The translations under genes were made by a program, and so were the position numbers. From positions 224,396-288,395 of the forward strand of contig JAREIK010000502.1 in assembly GCA_029783825.1 (NCBI GenBank): a stretch of 64,000 nucleotides of DNA. The letters run 5' to 3'. Under the pieces are notes generated by a model. The model did no database searches, was not told where the DNA came from, and worked only from the letters and a program-made list of their open reading frames with translations. This stretch comes from Sapria himalayana (lineage: Eukaryota > Streptophyta > Magnoliopsida > Malpighiales > Rafflesiaceae). Below, piece after piece: positions 50,800-62,889 of this stretch (the first letter of the stretch is position 1; each line of letters opens with the position of its first letter).

Positions 50800-51840
50800 A
50801 AATTTAGAATCTTGTTCAAATTTTAGTAAAGATCTCAACTAATTATCAACCTAAAATTTTTTATCATCAATTATTAGTTATATATACAAAAAATATCCAA
50901 GATGAAGTGCATCCAATTATAATTATAATAAACATAAATTATACATGTCTAATGCACCATTTTTTTGTAAATTGTTTAACAAATCTTCTTAAATAACTCA
51001 TCTAGTACTCCAGTACTAGTTTTAAAGTTATATATTTTTTAAAATATTTATATTTGACTAGATTTTATTTCTCATTTAGTATTTTTTTTATTTATCATAT
51101 TAGAATTTGTTCATACAATTTAAGTGTGCCTATTAATACTGAATATTTTGCTTACTTGAGGAAAGACACTAGAGAAGAAAGGTTTCTCTACATCATCTAA
51201 AAAATTTAGTTCATTATATAAAGATCATACTTAGTGCACAAGCCTTCTATTTTAGCATAAGGTCTAGGAGAAGTTCATATATCAATGTCTCACCATCAAA
51301 ATTTAAAGAATACATATGATAAGTCTCGAATCCAATACCTTGGACAAAGATGCTTATATTTGAATAAAGACATGACCTCCAACAAATACATATAATAAAA
51401 AAATTTCACAAATGATTAGTCATCTTAGTAATATTCTCATACAAATATTTTAAATTCAAAATTCTTATAAGATTCGGTGCATTAATATTTATGCAACTAC
51501 ATACAAAATTTAATTCATTACATGGATCAAATGTATTATATATAATATTTAATTAACAAGTTATGTTAAGTTTTACTAGGAAAGAACTATAAAACTCAAA
51601 AATACATAAGAAAAGAACGAATAGAGTAATTAAATTAAATATTAAAATATATATTAATCTAATGATGCATAGCATTTATTAGATAAAATATTATTAATTA
51701 TTATGTCTTTATAAGTTTAAGCAATTGAGCTTATGAATTATAAAAAATATAATATATAATACACAAAATTCTCACTTAACACATAATTTATGAGATGTTA
51801 ATAACTTAATTATCTTACCCATAAAAATCAAAGAGATTTC
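50800..51840. other. No gene recognised
   Basis: AT-rich, stops in all frames; may be decayed retroelement interior. Confidence 0.5.
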
Positions 51841-51843
51841 ATC

Positions 51844-52250
51844 TATAGGTGTCAAATTGGTGAGGCGACCCAACCCCGACCCAAAGCCCAGCACGACACA
51901 CTGCAGTGTTGTGCCCGAGCCTGTGCCAGGCAGACCCTGGGTATGAGTCATGTCATGTTGTGCCGAGGGTTTTTGGCCCACGTGACATGCCAGGCACTTG
52001 GGCACAACACAGATGATCATGCACCGAGCGATGCCTGACATGGAGATGACATGGTGATAGGCCGACGGGGGACAGTGGCACGACCGCATAGTGCAAGAAA
52101 CCCTAATTTTGTAAAAATTTGACCGACCTAACCCGAACCAACCAACCCGAACCTGGGCAATTTTTGGGCCGCAGGCCCATGCCAGGATTGCCCTCCAAGA
52201 AATCGTGTCGTGCTTGGCACGGCACCCCAACCTAGTTGGGCCCAAAAATT
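51844..52250. mobile_element. hAT-type end, GC-rich
   Basis: TATAGGTGTCAAATTGGTGA is a good hAT-type terminus. It is followed by GACCCAACCCCGACCC and GGCACGGCACCCC zones. The right terminus is unclear. 52440-52760 is again GC-richer (CATGCC, GGGCTAGCCCA), which may be the other half of the same or another element. Confidence 0.65.
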
Positions 52251-53079
52251 TCATCTAATTAGTATAGAATAAGAGACCTATAGCTTTTAAACAATGATAT
52301 ATATTTTTCATCTTAAAAAAATATTTTGTTACCTACAAAAACACACAACCACTATTGTATGGTATAATTGTTGTTTTCTAATTTATATTAAACATGCTTA
52401 GTGATGAATTAGACATTTTAACAAAATAATTGGGTCAGTTTATTAGGTCCTGAGTCATGAGTGCCCAAAAACAACTCATGCCTAGGACCAAAGTAGCTAT
52501 GCACATGCCACATTGTCATGGGTAACGAGTCACAATTGTTTGACGATGACCCTAGCACAAACAATACTTGGGCAAGGGTAATGGGTCACAAGTAGCACAT
52601 TGGGCTAGCCCACACGCAACCACAAATGACATATGGGGCCACTAAATGAGGCTCGGTAAAACCCAAGTGTTTCATGCCATACAAGATCATGCCATGTTGA
52701 ACTAGTTAGAGACTCATACCCATGATAAAATGCTCATAAGACTACCCTAAGGACTGTGTCAGTTCATCAAAAATCTAGACCTGTGATACAAGACCTGACA
52801 TCCACAGTCAATGACAAATGGTGAAAACATATAGAATCTATGATTAATCAAAGGTACTATATTACACAATATATTTTTTTATTATTTATTTAATACATGA
52901 ATACAAGAATACATAAAAATTATATTGGAGCATTCCTATTTACTATAATCATCCTCTTTCTCATAACTTAAGCACAAAACATGAATCCAAACAAAAATTA
53001 ATCTCAAAAATTTTCATATAATGATTTATATCTAACCTGAAAATAATATAAGTGATGGAAAAATCAACATATGCTTACC

Positions 53080-54060
53080 TTGCAATCCGAATCAGTTACC
53101 ACAAACTATCCCAGTGGTAAAGCAGCTTTCCTTTGGCTCTTAGGGAAACATGACCTATTTATCAGAAAAACCTTTAGATAATTATTAAAAGCAAATTTAA
53201 ATATCATAATTATAGTAAATAAAAGTAAATTCAGATAGTAACTTTAGATAATGATATAAAAATATAATTTGATCAGATACATAATAAAAAGAGATTCAAT
53301 TTTCCACAAAATGCTACAAATGGAATGACCTAAGCAAACTGATAACAAGCTACAATGTCCCAACAGATAGAACTTCTTTCTTAATGTTTGGAGATGAATG
53401 AACCAAATTTCCAATCACACCTACCTACAACAACAAAAATAATTGGTCCAAATAAGAAAACAAAGGCCAAGATCAAAATTTCAGAATAGTGATAACTAAC
53501 AAATTAATTGAGATGTCAATTTTTAAGTAAAGTAACTTACTTCACAATGTATATCATCATCTTCTGAGCACAACATTAAGATGATTGTGGGAAGAGCATT
53601 GCACTCGACAATCTGAAAAGTTAAAAAAATGCATTATTTTCTCCTGGCAAAGTAAATGATAAAAAATCAGCAATCACAATAAGAAACATTACCTGATTCT
53701 TATTCTCGTCATTCTTGAAAGCTAAGGTTCTTAGTGCCCCTTTAGAATGCCCTTTAAACTTTAACGTCAAAGAAATCCAACAATTCAACTAGAGGGGGTA
53801 TCCTAACATTCATCCTGAAAAATAACTCATTAATAGAAAGCATTGTGCACATTGCCAAAAGAAAATGTATTAAAAATAGAAACCTAATATGAGTTTTGAT
53901 GTTGCTATTCTCATGGGAAAGGTTGGTGATTGCATCAGCTGCCCATCTTAGGATGCTATTCACTACCCGAGAAGTAGATCCATCTCGATGTAGGTGGCAA
54001 AGTAGGTGAGTCAATAATAAGCTGCTGATGTTCTGGCTGTTCCACAAAAAATGGTAAAAG
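53080..54060 (-). pseudogene. ARM-repeat protein pseudogene (ARIA/ABAP1 type)
   Basis: Five exon-like blocks with plausible splice borders match the armadillo-repeat region of plant ARM-BTB proteins. They are HRDGSTSRVVNS...AADAITNLSHENSNIKTHIR (about 54050-53883), RIPPLVELLDFFDVK...GALRTLAFKNDENKNQ (53815-53693), IVECNALPTIILMLCSEDDD (53612-53541), VGVIGNLVHSSPNIKKEVL (53424-53330), and SQRKAALPLG, a stop, then VTDSDCK (53153-53080). In the family these proteins bind transcription factors and a BTB domain follows. Here the N-terminus and the BTB domain are missing. There are stops and a frameshift after DVKV. Retained introns mean a DNA-level copy, not a retrocopy. Confidence 0.8.
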
Positions 54061-54344
54061 TTCATGAGTGTAACATGTAAACACAGCACAAACAATTGTC
54101 AACAATGGAATGCTGTAATAGCTTACAAATCAAACAACTAAATCCATATAATGTGTGAGACACTTCATTGTTCATGGATTTTAAACTCAAGAGTTACTTA
54201 CAAATTTTATTGAACCCATTCTTAACTAATATTAACATATTAATATTACAGAAAAATAAACAATATATTAATGAATACTAATTATTATAATTTATAATCA
54301 TTTCTTTTGTGTTTTTTACTTATTTTATTATTTTTATGTTATTA

Positions 54345-54490
54345 TTGATGGAAGCACCTAACATCTAGACTGCTTCAATTCATTGGCCCATATTATTATA
54401 TGAGAGGATTGCTTCTAATTTTTTTACTATGTGTTTTTCATCAAGTTTTATGTTTGGCATAGAATTATGCATAGTATCAAAGCCAAAACT
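54345..54490 (+). mobile_element. Possible second copia LTR end and primer site
   Basis: TAGTATCAAAGCCAAAA at about 54474 repeats the primer-site region of 50461 almost exactly. The preceding 100-130 bp would be LTR, but its start is not clear. Confidence 0.4.
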
Positions 54491-54801
54491 CTAAGGAAAT
54501 CAAACCATGAGTCATGTAATCGTTCAAAATCCTAAAAAATGACAGAACATACATTGTGCCAACACAGGGCACATGGGCATACATGCTGTAGTAACGCCCC
54601 ATATGCTGCTATCACATACTGTGTGAGATGAGAATCTACTCCATAAAGAGGATGTTGCCTGGTTATGCATGATAAGAGAGTTTGTGCATGGTAGTATGCA
54701 CCTTAATTGCACAATAGGCATTGTAGTCATGGAGTAATGTTTTTGTTGATAGCGTGCATGTTAATATGACACAACAGTAGGCACTTCAATTATATAATTT
54801 C

Positions 54802-55568
54802 ACTACAAAAATTTACCGAATTATCAACAAATTTTTTGGTCGCTAATTTTGATTTTTTTGGTCGGAAACCTAATAACAACCATTTACCGTTCATAATCAT
54901 TGGTCGTAATTCTGCTCGTCACTAAATTTTTTAACGATAAAAAATCAGTCGGTCGATAAATTACTGACCTTTTACCAATCTTCAACCGACAAACATTTAC
55001 CGACTATATTCCTACAATTTTCTGACCAAATTAATTAGGGTCAGTACATGGTCTCTAAACGGTCAGTAATTAATGACCATTTACAAACCATTCACTGACA
55101 AATAATTACCGACTAAATTCTAACTATTTTCTGACCACTTAGTCTTTTTTGGACTCAAAATGGTCGGTAATAACTGAACATTTTGAGGCCAATTACTGAC
55201 AACCAATATCCGATGATATTCTGACCAATTTCTTACAAAAAATATTAGGTCGGTAAATGGTCTCCAAATGGTTGGTAATTACCAACAATATACAGCCTAT
55301 TTACCGACAAATAATTTTCGACTATATTCCAACCATTTTGGAATATATTCCAATCATTTTCTAACAAAAAGCATTAGGTCAGTAAATGGTCACAAAATGT
55401 CGGTAATAATCAAAAAAATTGTGACAAAAAATTGACCAAAAATCTTTTAAAATCATTGGTAGGTAATCAATCTCCAAAAATATTACCGACCATTTCGTAA
55501 TCATTTACTGACCATTAATATTAAAAAATTTTGGTCGGTAATTACAGACCAAATTTTTTTTGTAGTTT
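54802..55568. mobile_element. Short non-autonomous CACTA element
   Basis: The left end CACTACAAAAATTTACCGA and the right end TTTTTTTTGTAGTT (last base mutated from G) form inverted termini, with TTT on each side as a possible target duplication. The interior is made of GGTCGGTAATTAC and TTACCGAC words in both orientations. A different family from the TAGCGACGG elements; no coding. Confidence 0.7.
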
Positions 55569-55569
55569 T

Positions 55570-56090
55570 TCTACAGTTGCTATAGAAACTAGAACAAATA
55601 ATACATAAAAACTTCCAATTAACTTCCAATTTTGATGTAGTTGCTACAGAAACATATAGAAATAAAACGACAAAAAAAATCCAATTAATTCCAGCAAACA
55701 ACTATATATACTGCATATATATATTAAAAACATCAAGAGAAAATAAAAAAAATTAAATCTAAAATCAATGTTTAAGGCATTGAAAAAAAATGCATGCAAT
55801 ACACTCAATCATCCAACCTAGTATCATAATCGTTATGTTGCAACATTTCTAGTCCACACGGTGAGATGTCGATACTATGGTAGACTTGTCTACTACTGCT
55901 AGTCCTGATGTGGGTCTGTAGGTGCTACTGTAGGTGATGGAGTAGTTGTGGTAGCTAGAGCAGTACACCAAACAATCTGTGGTAGATCATTAGTGTTGAA
56001 CTATAGTCCTCCATCCAAAAACATCTTGGTAAGCCAATCAAAATGCATACGTAACTCATCTCTATCATCCTCATAGTCAATCATGCATCA
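55570..56090 (-). other. Possible tail of a transposon gene
   Basis: 55570-55750 is AT-rich. On the minus strand at 56085-55840 the frame reads RDELRMHFDWLTKMFLDGGL, FNTNDLPQIVWCT and a Ser/Thr/Pro stretch, interrupted by stops. It looks like a decayed protein tail, perhaps of a CACTA accessory protein, but this is uncertain. Confidence 0.3.
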
Positions 56091-56094
56091 CTCG

Positions 56095-59000
56095 GTATCG
56101 GCCCTAGCCCTGCACGGTTTATTCAAGCAAAGCTCGGCATAGTTTGGTTGGCACGGCTAGTTTTTGGTTGTGCCTGGTTAGGCATGTAAGAGGCGGTTTA
56201 AAAAATTTAAATTTTTTTTTATTTTTTTTATTTTTTGTTTAGAATATTTATGTATTTATAAAAATAAATTAGATCATAATTAAAAATATTTAAATTGTAA
56301 ATTGTAAATATTTGGATAGGTATAAAGTTTATTTTTTTATGTTATTTGTTTTAATTCAGTTTTAATTAGATTATAATTTATTATAATTATATTTTAGAAT
56401 TTTTAATGAAATTATTAAAAATAAACATAAAATAAACACAAAATTTATTTAAAAAAAATAACAAAGTCACACTCACAAAGCCAAGTGCCAAGTAGCCAAA
56501 CTAAAGCAAATACAAAGTAAATAAAAATAAGTACAAAATATCGAAATTAAAAATCAGAATCAATAATAACTCATATGAAAAAGCATAACTGTAACAAAAG
56601 TGTTGTTGTCGGCATGTCGCAATCCTACAATCTTCAACCATCAAGCATCAATTAGCAACCTCATTAATCATCTATCTTCGTATCATTATCATCCTCAACC
56701 TCAATATCAATATCACTATCATATGGATTATCAATAGTAATCAACTCCTCCGCATTCACTGTTGTCCCACTCTCAGTCCCAGCACGATCCTTAATGCTAA
56801 ACCTCGAATCTTCTCAATCTTCATGCATACTAAAGTCTCAACAATATCATGACATAATCTCGATCTCCTATCCAAAATCATATTCACTACAAAAAAAAGT
56901 AGGCTCCACTACTACTCTCGACATATGAGGAGTAAATAGATCTTGTGTCATCTTAGATAGCACGGGAAAGTTGGGCTCATATGATTTCCATCACTATAAT
57001 ATATCAAGATTCTTAGTAATAGAATTTGATAGGATTGAGCAATAATTGGTATCTAAGTACTGAGACAGCTCACTCCTATTCGATGGTCCACCCCATCGTT
57101 TTCCCCTAGCTAACTAATTGGAAAAATTGTCATCTTTGAATATGTTATCAATGTCCATACTCACAGCCTCACTACTACTACCACCATACCTAGTATCATA
57201 GTATGTGAAAAGGTCAATCAACTTCTCATGAATGAACCCTTCAGGCGAGTATTCTAGGTTCATGCACAAGGAAATGAAAGTCAAAATGTTATCTACCCCT
57301 TCCACCTTAACCCTAAGGTCCATGCATGTAGCAAGATAATAAAGAGATGGAATGGTAGACCAGTAGTTTAAGTACTTGGTTTCCATATCTGTAACCATAT
57401 GGCTAAGTTTCGGGTCAGCTCGATACTTCTTAAACATGCTACTAATCTTGCATATGCACCTGAGTACAATGCAAGTCATGAGAGTATAAACCAACGAACA
57501 GATGTTCATTATGTCATAAAAAATCTTCAGGAATCATAAATTAAATTCATAAAACCCAATTAGTGTCATAACAAAAAATTTCGTCACTCTTACAATTGAC
57601 GTAGTCGGATATCATGTGTTTGTATCCAACACATGACTCCAACATTAGGTACGTATAATTCCAATAGTGTCTCATATCCGATTAGAATTTCTTCTCTTAA
57701 AATTCACACACAAACAGAGACTACTGAGCTCCAATTGTCTGCAATGCATACAAATGTATTTTAGTGAGTTTATGTTTTCCAAAGTAGGGAACTTCATCCC
57801 CACTTGTAGAATCATGTAAATCACGTGACACATGCATATGACGTGGAAAATCTCTATTAATGGAGCCTTTCTAATATTCCTAACAAACATGTTAATCGCT
57901 ACTCTTTTATTAGATGCATTATCGAATGTGATACTATATTTTTTTTTTGAATTTAATATTCTCTAAAGATAACACACACTCAAAAATGGCAGGGCTATCA
58001 TGAGGATGGAGAATCTCGGAGAATCTTATAATTTTTTTATTCACAATCCATTTAGAATCTACATAGTGAGTGGTGAGACATGTATAAGATACATCATCGT
58101 GACTAGTCTAGATATTGGACATCACGGATACCACTCCACTATATACCTTAAATTAATTAATTATTAATTATTTTTCTAACATATAATATTTTAGTATATC
58201 ATTCCAAGATGTGGACCTAGAAAACCTATGATAAGCATGCTGAAATAATGCATGCATGATGCTCACTATCCTTGGATCTTCCAAAAATCTGATCGGAAGA
58301 TCCATCCATGTGATAAGTATGGTCATGCCTTCCCAACCCAACTCGCTATGGTATATGAAGGTGGTAAACTTTAAGACTGAATTGATTCTAGTCTCAAAAA
58401 ATGTAGAGATAAGTTGGGTTTGTCTAGGATCTAATGCACCATGTGTTTTGGTGCATAATTCGGCATGCCTTTTAAAGCGTCCAGTCCCAAACACACTCTT
58501 ACAAGTTAAACTTTTCTTATAATATTTGTACAGTGTCATTTCTTCTTTCTCAACCCTAATATTTTTTGTTTTATTATATTAAAATGAGTCCAAACTATAG
58601 AAGTCCTCCTTCTTTTTTGTTTTTTAGATGTTTGGGCTGAGATGACTGGAGAAACCAAAGTTTCAACAACCTCAGAACTTTGTATAAGATTTTCATTTTC
58701 TAAATTTAAATTAATTTTATTAGTATTTGTATTTGTCATTTTTTTTGGTTTTTATAGGCAATAGGATTGCTTAAAGAGAAGAGAGAAAAAAATATATAAA
58801 TACTTGTAAAGTAGTGTAAAGGACGAGCCTAAGTTGTGAATCCCAAAAAGTCGAGCCAAAATCCAAGAGAGAGAATTTTAGGAGAGGGTTTGAGAAAGAG
58901 AGAATGTGAGTTTTTATGTTTTTCAAGAACATAAAAATTAGAGAGAGGGGGGTGGGGTGCTTTTATAGTAAAAAAATTAAAATTTTTTTTAAAAGTATTT

Positions 59001-59412
59001 TTTTTTGAATTTTTTAAGAATTTTTTAGGGCAGAATCATGTGGGTCATCGGATTCTACCCCATAGCCATGAGAGGCAAAATCCGAGGACTAAATTTCAAA
59101 TAATTTTTCTTTAAATATTTGAACCGTTGGCCGTAAGCCAGTAACAGGCCAATGAAGTTGGGGTTGGTTTAGATCCGGGCCCACCTAGTTTCTGGATCAA
59201 TCAGGATGAGCCTCAACCTGATGGGGCAGTACGGTAGTGGTACCTCGGCTCATGTTGAGGTACTGAGCCAACCAAGTCATGGTACCGTGTCGGGCCAAGC
59301 ATAGCACGAGACCCGGTTGGCTTCGGCATAACATGGCATGGGCATGGGCATAATAAATTTCAGTGCCGTGCCGTGCTAGGCAGGGCACAAATTAGCATAT
59401 TTGACACCTCTA
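56095..59412 (-). mobile_element. hAT transposon, nearly full, decayed
   Basis: On the minus strand it starts at 59412 with TAGAGGTGTCAAATATG, then a GC-rich subterminal zone (59160-59400), then the transposase pseudogene. It finishes in a second GC-rich zone (56095-56210, with GTGCCTGGTTAGGCATG). The far terminal repeat is not recognisable, so no target duplication can be confirmed; ATCTAAAG would be the one on the 59413 side. Confidence 0.75.
56664..58739 (-). pseudogene. hAT transposase (BED finger to hATC domain)
   Basis: Order on the minus strand: basic KKQKRRRTSIVWTHF and GTGRFKRHAELC form a BED zinc finger whose first cysteine pair is lost (58739-58440). IRFLEDPRIV follows, then a stop at about 58168. 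Further in are a SDIWTS-like block and HYVDSKWIV near 58050, FHVICMCHVIYMILQ (57850), KYLNYWSTIPSLYYLA and MDLRVKVEGV (57400-57300), and SELSQYLDTN. A DIL-stop-stop-WKS and MILDRRSRLCHDIVETLVC dimerisation region (57070-56800) and an acidic tail ending at 56664 complete it. Multiple stops and frame changes make it inactive. hAT transposases excise and insert elements with 8-bp target duplications. Confidence 0.85.
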
Positions 59413-59439
59413 ATCTAAAGTGCATGTCATAAAAATTAA

Positions 59440-59825
59440 AGAGTAAATATTTACCCTATCAAAATTAGCAAGAGAAAATTCCCTAGCTAACTTATCGAGG
59501 GAAACTTCCCTATCTAAATTAGCAACGAAAAAATCTCTAGCTTTATTCATTCCAAAATTATTTTCATATTTTTAATTTTTTACATAATATTTAATTTACA
59601 TATTTTTATAAAAACATAAACCATAAACCATTGTTTATAATTAACAAAAAATAAAACAATTAATAAAATATTTTCATATAATATGCTACATAGTTAAAAC
59701 AGAAACATAACAAAACTTGATTACATCTTATTCTTCATCAATGTATCTAATGACAATGCATAAAGTATAATCTGTCTGTGAAATTGATGTTGCTTTCTCG
59801 CCCCCACCTCCTCAAGATCTACATA
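59440..59825. mobile_element. CACTA right-type end fragment
   Basis: GAAAATTCCCTAGCTAAC and related subterminal words (59465-59550), then the AT-rich zone and the conserved CATCAATGTATCTAATGACA block (59740), in the same order as inside the other CACTA copies. The terminus itself is missing; the hAT end abuts it. Confidence 0.65.
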
Positions 59826-59829
59826 CTAA

Positions 59830-59985
59830 TCTAGCACCTGAGCATGTCCCTCCATGGCCATCTGCAGTGCTTCCTTTAGTTCTAGTCTAGATTTCCTCTC
59901 CACCTCCAACTTCTTCTTCCTTTTTTTTCTCAATGCCCTTCTGTATCTAGCTGCTCTTCCAACAACAATTTTTTTTAACATTGTG
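59830..59985 (-). pseudogene. Exon-like basic coiled-coil fragment
   Basis: The minus strand reads GRAARYRRALRKKRKKKLEV then ERKSRLELKEALQMAMEGHA and ends at a TAG. Very basic then helical, like the tail of a nuclear coiled-coil protein such as the Ski/Sno-related group, but that link is weak. The following DNA is the conserved CACTA-family segment, so other copies of the family may preserve the 3' flank of this exon. Confidence 0.4.
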
Positions 59986-59999
59986 ATCAGTTGCATGTA

Positions 60000-60245
60000 T
60001 GTATACTTGTGCATGTATGTGTGTGTGTGTGTGTGTAAACACAGACACATGTACTTTCATGCTAATACACATACCATCAAAGTCAATAGAAAGAAATAAT
60101 CTAGGGCTTAAAAACACACATATAGGTCTTTCAGGCATGGTCAGCATCTTCTAGTTCTTTGTCCTTTGGTACTCTACGTAGATAGAGAACATTGTTACAC
60201 CTGCACATTGAGCATAAAATACTATATTTTACAAACCAATAAAGA
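60000..60245. mobile_element. CACTA-family inner segment with TG microsatellite
   Basis: TG run at 60018-60037. 60040-60240 matches 7310-7500 (ACACATACCATCAAAG, GCATGGTCAGCAT, GAGAACATTGTTACACCTGC-like words). Non-coding. Confidence 0.7.
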
Positions 60246-60619
60246 ACACAACACAATGTCACTTATAAAAAGATAGACTAGTGCATGCAACACCAACAAC
60301 TATTTGTAAGAAATTTCATACAACGAGATAATCATGAGCTTATTTTTAAATTAATGAATCAATATTTCCCCAAGATTTTTAGTGAATTGCCATCAACATA
60401 TTCTTCTATGTTGCTCAGCTTCATGCACCAATCCATGGTTAATTATAAAAAAGTTAAAAAGGAGTTTTGTATGGAAATAATATGTTTTAAATAAAAATTT
60501 CAAAATATGATGCTTGTTTAAAAAGTATTACTAAACTAGTGCATCTAGAAATAACATGGTAATGAGCATCGTTGTTAATGACAATCATTTCCACGCTATT
60601 GAATTTTAAAAATCAAGAT

Positions 60620-62260
60620 CTTCATCAATGTCTACCTCACTTGATGATGCCAAATTTGGGCTTGAATTTGGGTTTGACACAAGATCCAGTTTGGATTCAT
60701 TTCTGCTTTCAATATTGCATCTTGGCCATATAGATTTCTAAGTGAGCAGCCAAGTTAAGTTGGTGGTTTGATCAAGAGATGATGCAGAAACTAAAGATGA
60801 AGAAGATGAATTTAACTTGATGGGTTTTTTGGATTGAAATGGAGAAGCCACACGTGGCAAGCATCCCTTGATTTATTGAAGTTGACAGGTTCACTCTAAA
60901 TCATGATTAAAGAAAAAAAAACAAATCATTTAATAGGAGGAAAAGGATATAGATACATTCGAGTATGACAATGCCATAATTCATATTTAATAAAACAAAT
61001 AGGCACCTTATCATTGCCCCTCTTTTCTTCTTTATACTGCTGGAGCCACGATAATAAACATGAGTAAGCATAACCTGTAGAAATGAACTCATGGTTTTGA
61101 ACTTGAGATTCGTTATCGAGGTTAATGGAGCAATTAGGGCTGCATGTTGTGCTTTTTGTAAGTAATCCATATTCAATCTTTTTCCAGCCAGAGTCGCTCT
61201 CACATGTAGATGTTTTTCTCCTGCACCCATTTTTCTTCTTTTTTAAAACTTCATCAAAAGCATGACTAATGAAATATGAAATGTTTATGCATGCTTATAT
61301 ACAATAGTTGACACGACAGTACATATGAATAAGTGTGTGGGTGTATGTGTTTGTGTGTGACTTTGTGGGTGTGTAGTTGAGTCATTGATGGGTAGCATAT
61401 ATGACTCATATATCGCACAGAGGAAATTTGAGAGAAAAAAGTAAAAAAAAAAGATTTGTTTTGCCCATTAAGATTGAGGCTAAGATTCAGGCTTCCAACT
61501 AGAGCAGTGACTAGATAAAGTTCCCAAATAGTCTCCAGAGAGGGAAAGCCTACTTTACACTTAATGTAAATTTGGAATGTGGTGATTCCCATGAGCCATA
61601 CTCTTCCAGCCTCATCGCCTATTTCATAGATCTAACTTTGCATCTCTGTGATAATGTACTCTGTAATGTTGTTACTTGTCAACTATAATTTGGCCTGATA
61701 TCAGAGACCCATTTAAGATCACCCACATATAAAACAACTTCTCTACTAGAATAACCATCTACGATGCACTTAAGCTCGATAAATTTTTTCCTAATATCTA
61801 CTTTTGAATGATTCCTTAAAGAGAACATAGGAAATGTTACTAATCTAACCATTTCCTTTTTCTCTCTCACTCCTCTGACTACACTCTCTATGCTTGCCAC
61901 ACACTCTCCTATAATCACTATGTTTTTTTCTTCCTCTCCATCACCGGTAAAACTTTCATCACATCTTCAATCTTTGTTAGTGTTTCTAATGGAGAGCTTA
62001 AGTCCTTCCCTAATGGTTCAAATTGACTAAAAGAAAGAAATTGAGGAGGGGAAGAGTTGGCTACAGTAAGAGGTTTTATGGCTTCTTTCAGGTATGAATT
62101 CTGGAGAACTAGAGTGATATTAGCAATAGCAGCTAGGGTGGTGGATGTACTTCTGGAAAAAATATTCACAAATATGGTTTGTTCAACCATGTTTTTCACA
62201 TGGTGGATGTCACACACTCTCTCGTCATTCTCAATGCCTCCATTTAAAAAATTTTAAAAT
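60620..62260 (-). pseudogene. SMXL: SMAX1-LIKE (SMXL4-type) pseudogene, copy 1
   Basis: SMXL proteins are Clp-ATPase-related nuclear repressors in plants. The minus strand shows in order EDVMKVLPVMERKKKT (61930) and IGECVASIESVVRGV. DIRKKFIELKCIVDG and VVLYVGDLKWVSD follow (61918-61679), then GRVWLMGITTFQIYIKCK and FPSLETIWELY (61600-61490). After an intron-like gap come CSPNCSINL, SCLLSWLQQYKEEKRG (61150-61010) and LASSSEVDIDEDLDF near 60620. These follow the order of the middle part of SMXL4-type proteins. The N-terminal Clp-N domain and the C-terminal ATPase part are missing. Frames shift between blocks. Degenerate and surely non-functional. Confidence 0.78.
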
Positions 62261-62309
62261 TTAATAGCCAGCATTTATAATGCTGGCATTTGATTTTTAA
62301 AAATTCAAT

Positions 62310-62460
62310 TGCATGGCTCCTCTGACTATGCTCCTCTAACTACGCTCACTCCTCTGACTCCTCTGACTACGCTCTCCTCTGACTACGCTTGCCTCTGACT
62401 ATGATGCTCAGGCATTTAAAAAGTATCTGCCTCACTCCTTTGACTACGCTCTCTATGCTT
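62310..62460. repeat. Short expansion of CTCCTCTGACTACGCT
   Basis: Repeated CTCTGACTACGCT words of 12-18 bp spacing. The reverse complement GAGCGTAGTCAGAGGAGTG-like unit is the coding word for ESVV.GV in the SMXL copy, so the array arose from that codon stretch. Confidence 0.75.
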
Positions 62461-62875
62461 GCTACACACTCTCCCAAAATCACTATGTTTTTTTTCTTCC
62501 TCTCCATCACCGGTAAAACCCTCATCACATCTTCGGTCTTTGTCAGTGTTTCTAATGGCAAGCTTAAGTCATTCCCCAATGGTTCAAATTAACTGAAAGA
62601 AAGAAATGAAGGAGGATAAGAGTTGGATGTGGTGAGAGGTTTTATGGATTCTTATGAATTCCCAAGAACTAGAGTGATATTTGTAGTGGGAGCCATAGTG
62701 GTGGATGTACTTCTGGAACAAATATCCATAGATACGGCTTGTTCAACCTTGTTTTTCACTAAGTTGGATTCCACACACTCTCCCATTATTCCCAATGCCT
62801 ACATTTTAAAATTTTTAAAATTTAATAGCCATCATTCACAATGCCACCTTAGATTTTTAAAATTAATAGGGTGGC
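62400..62875 (-). pseudogene. SMXL: SMAX1-LIKE fragment, copy 2 (tandem duplicate)
   Basis: Collinear with 61900-62275 about 600 bp away: KNKVEQAVSMDICSRSTSTT, ITLVLGNS, LPLETLTKTEDVMRVLPVME and ILGECVASIESVVKGV. It ends where the codon-word expansion begins. Some positions (VEQAVSMDICS) look closer to the ancestral protein than copy 1. Both copies carry stops. Confidence 0.75.
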
Positions 62876-62889
62876 AATGACCATCATTT

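Noticed and set aside
51772..52254. 160-codon minus frame
   Set aside because: Covers a GC-rich hAT end; starts in the terminal zone and has no domain.
56880..56910. CACTACAAAAAAAAGTAGG as another CACTA terminus
   Set aside because: It falls within the hAT dimerisation region, where codons still align without an insertion; coincidence is more likely.
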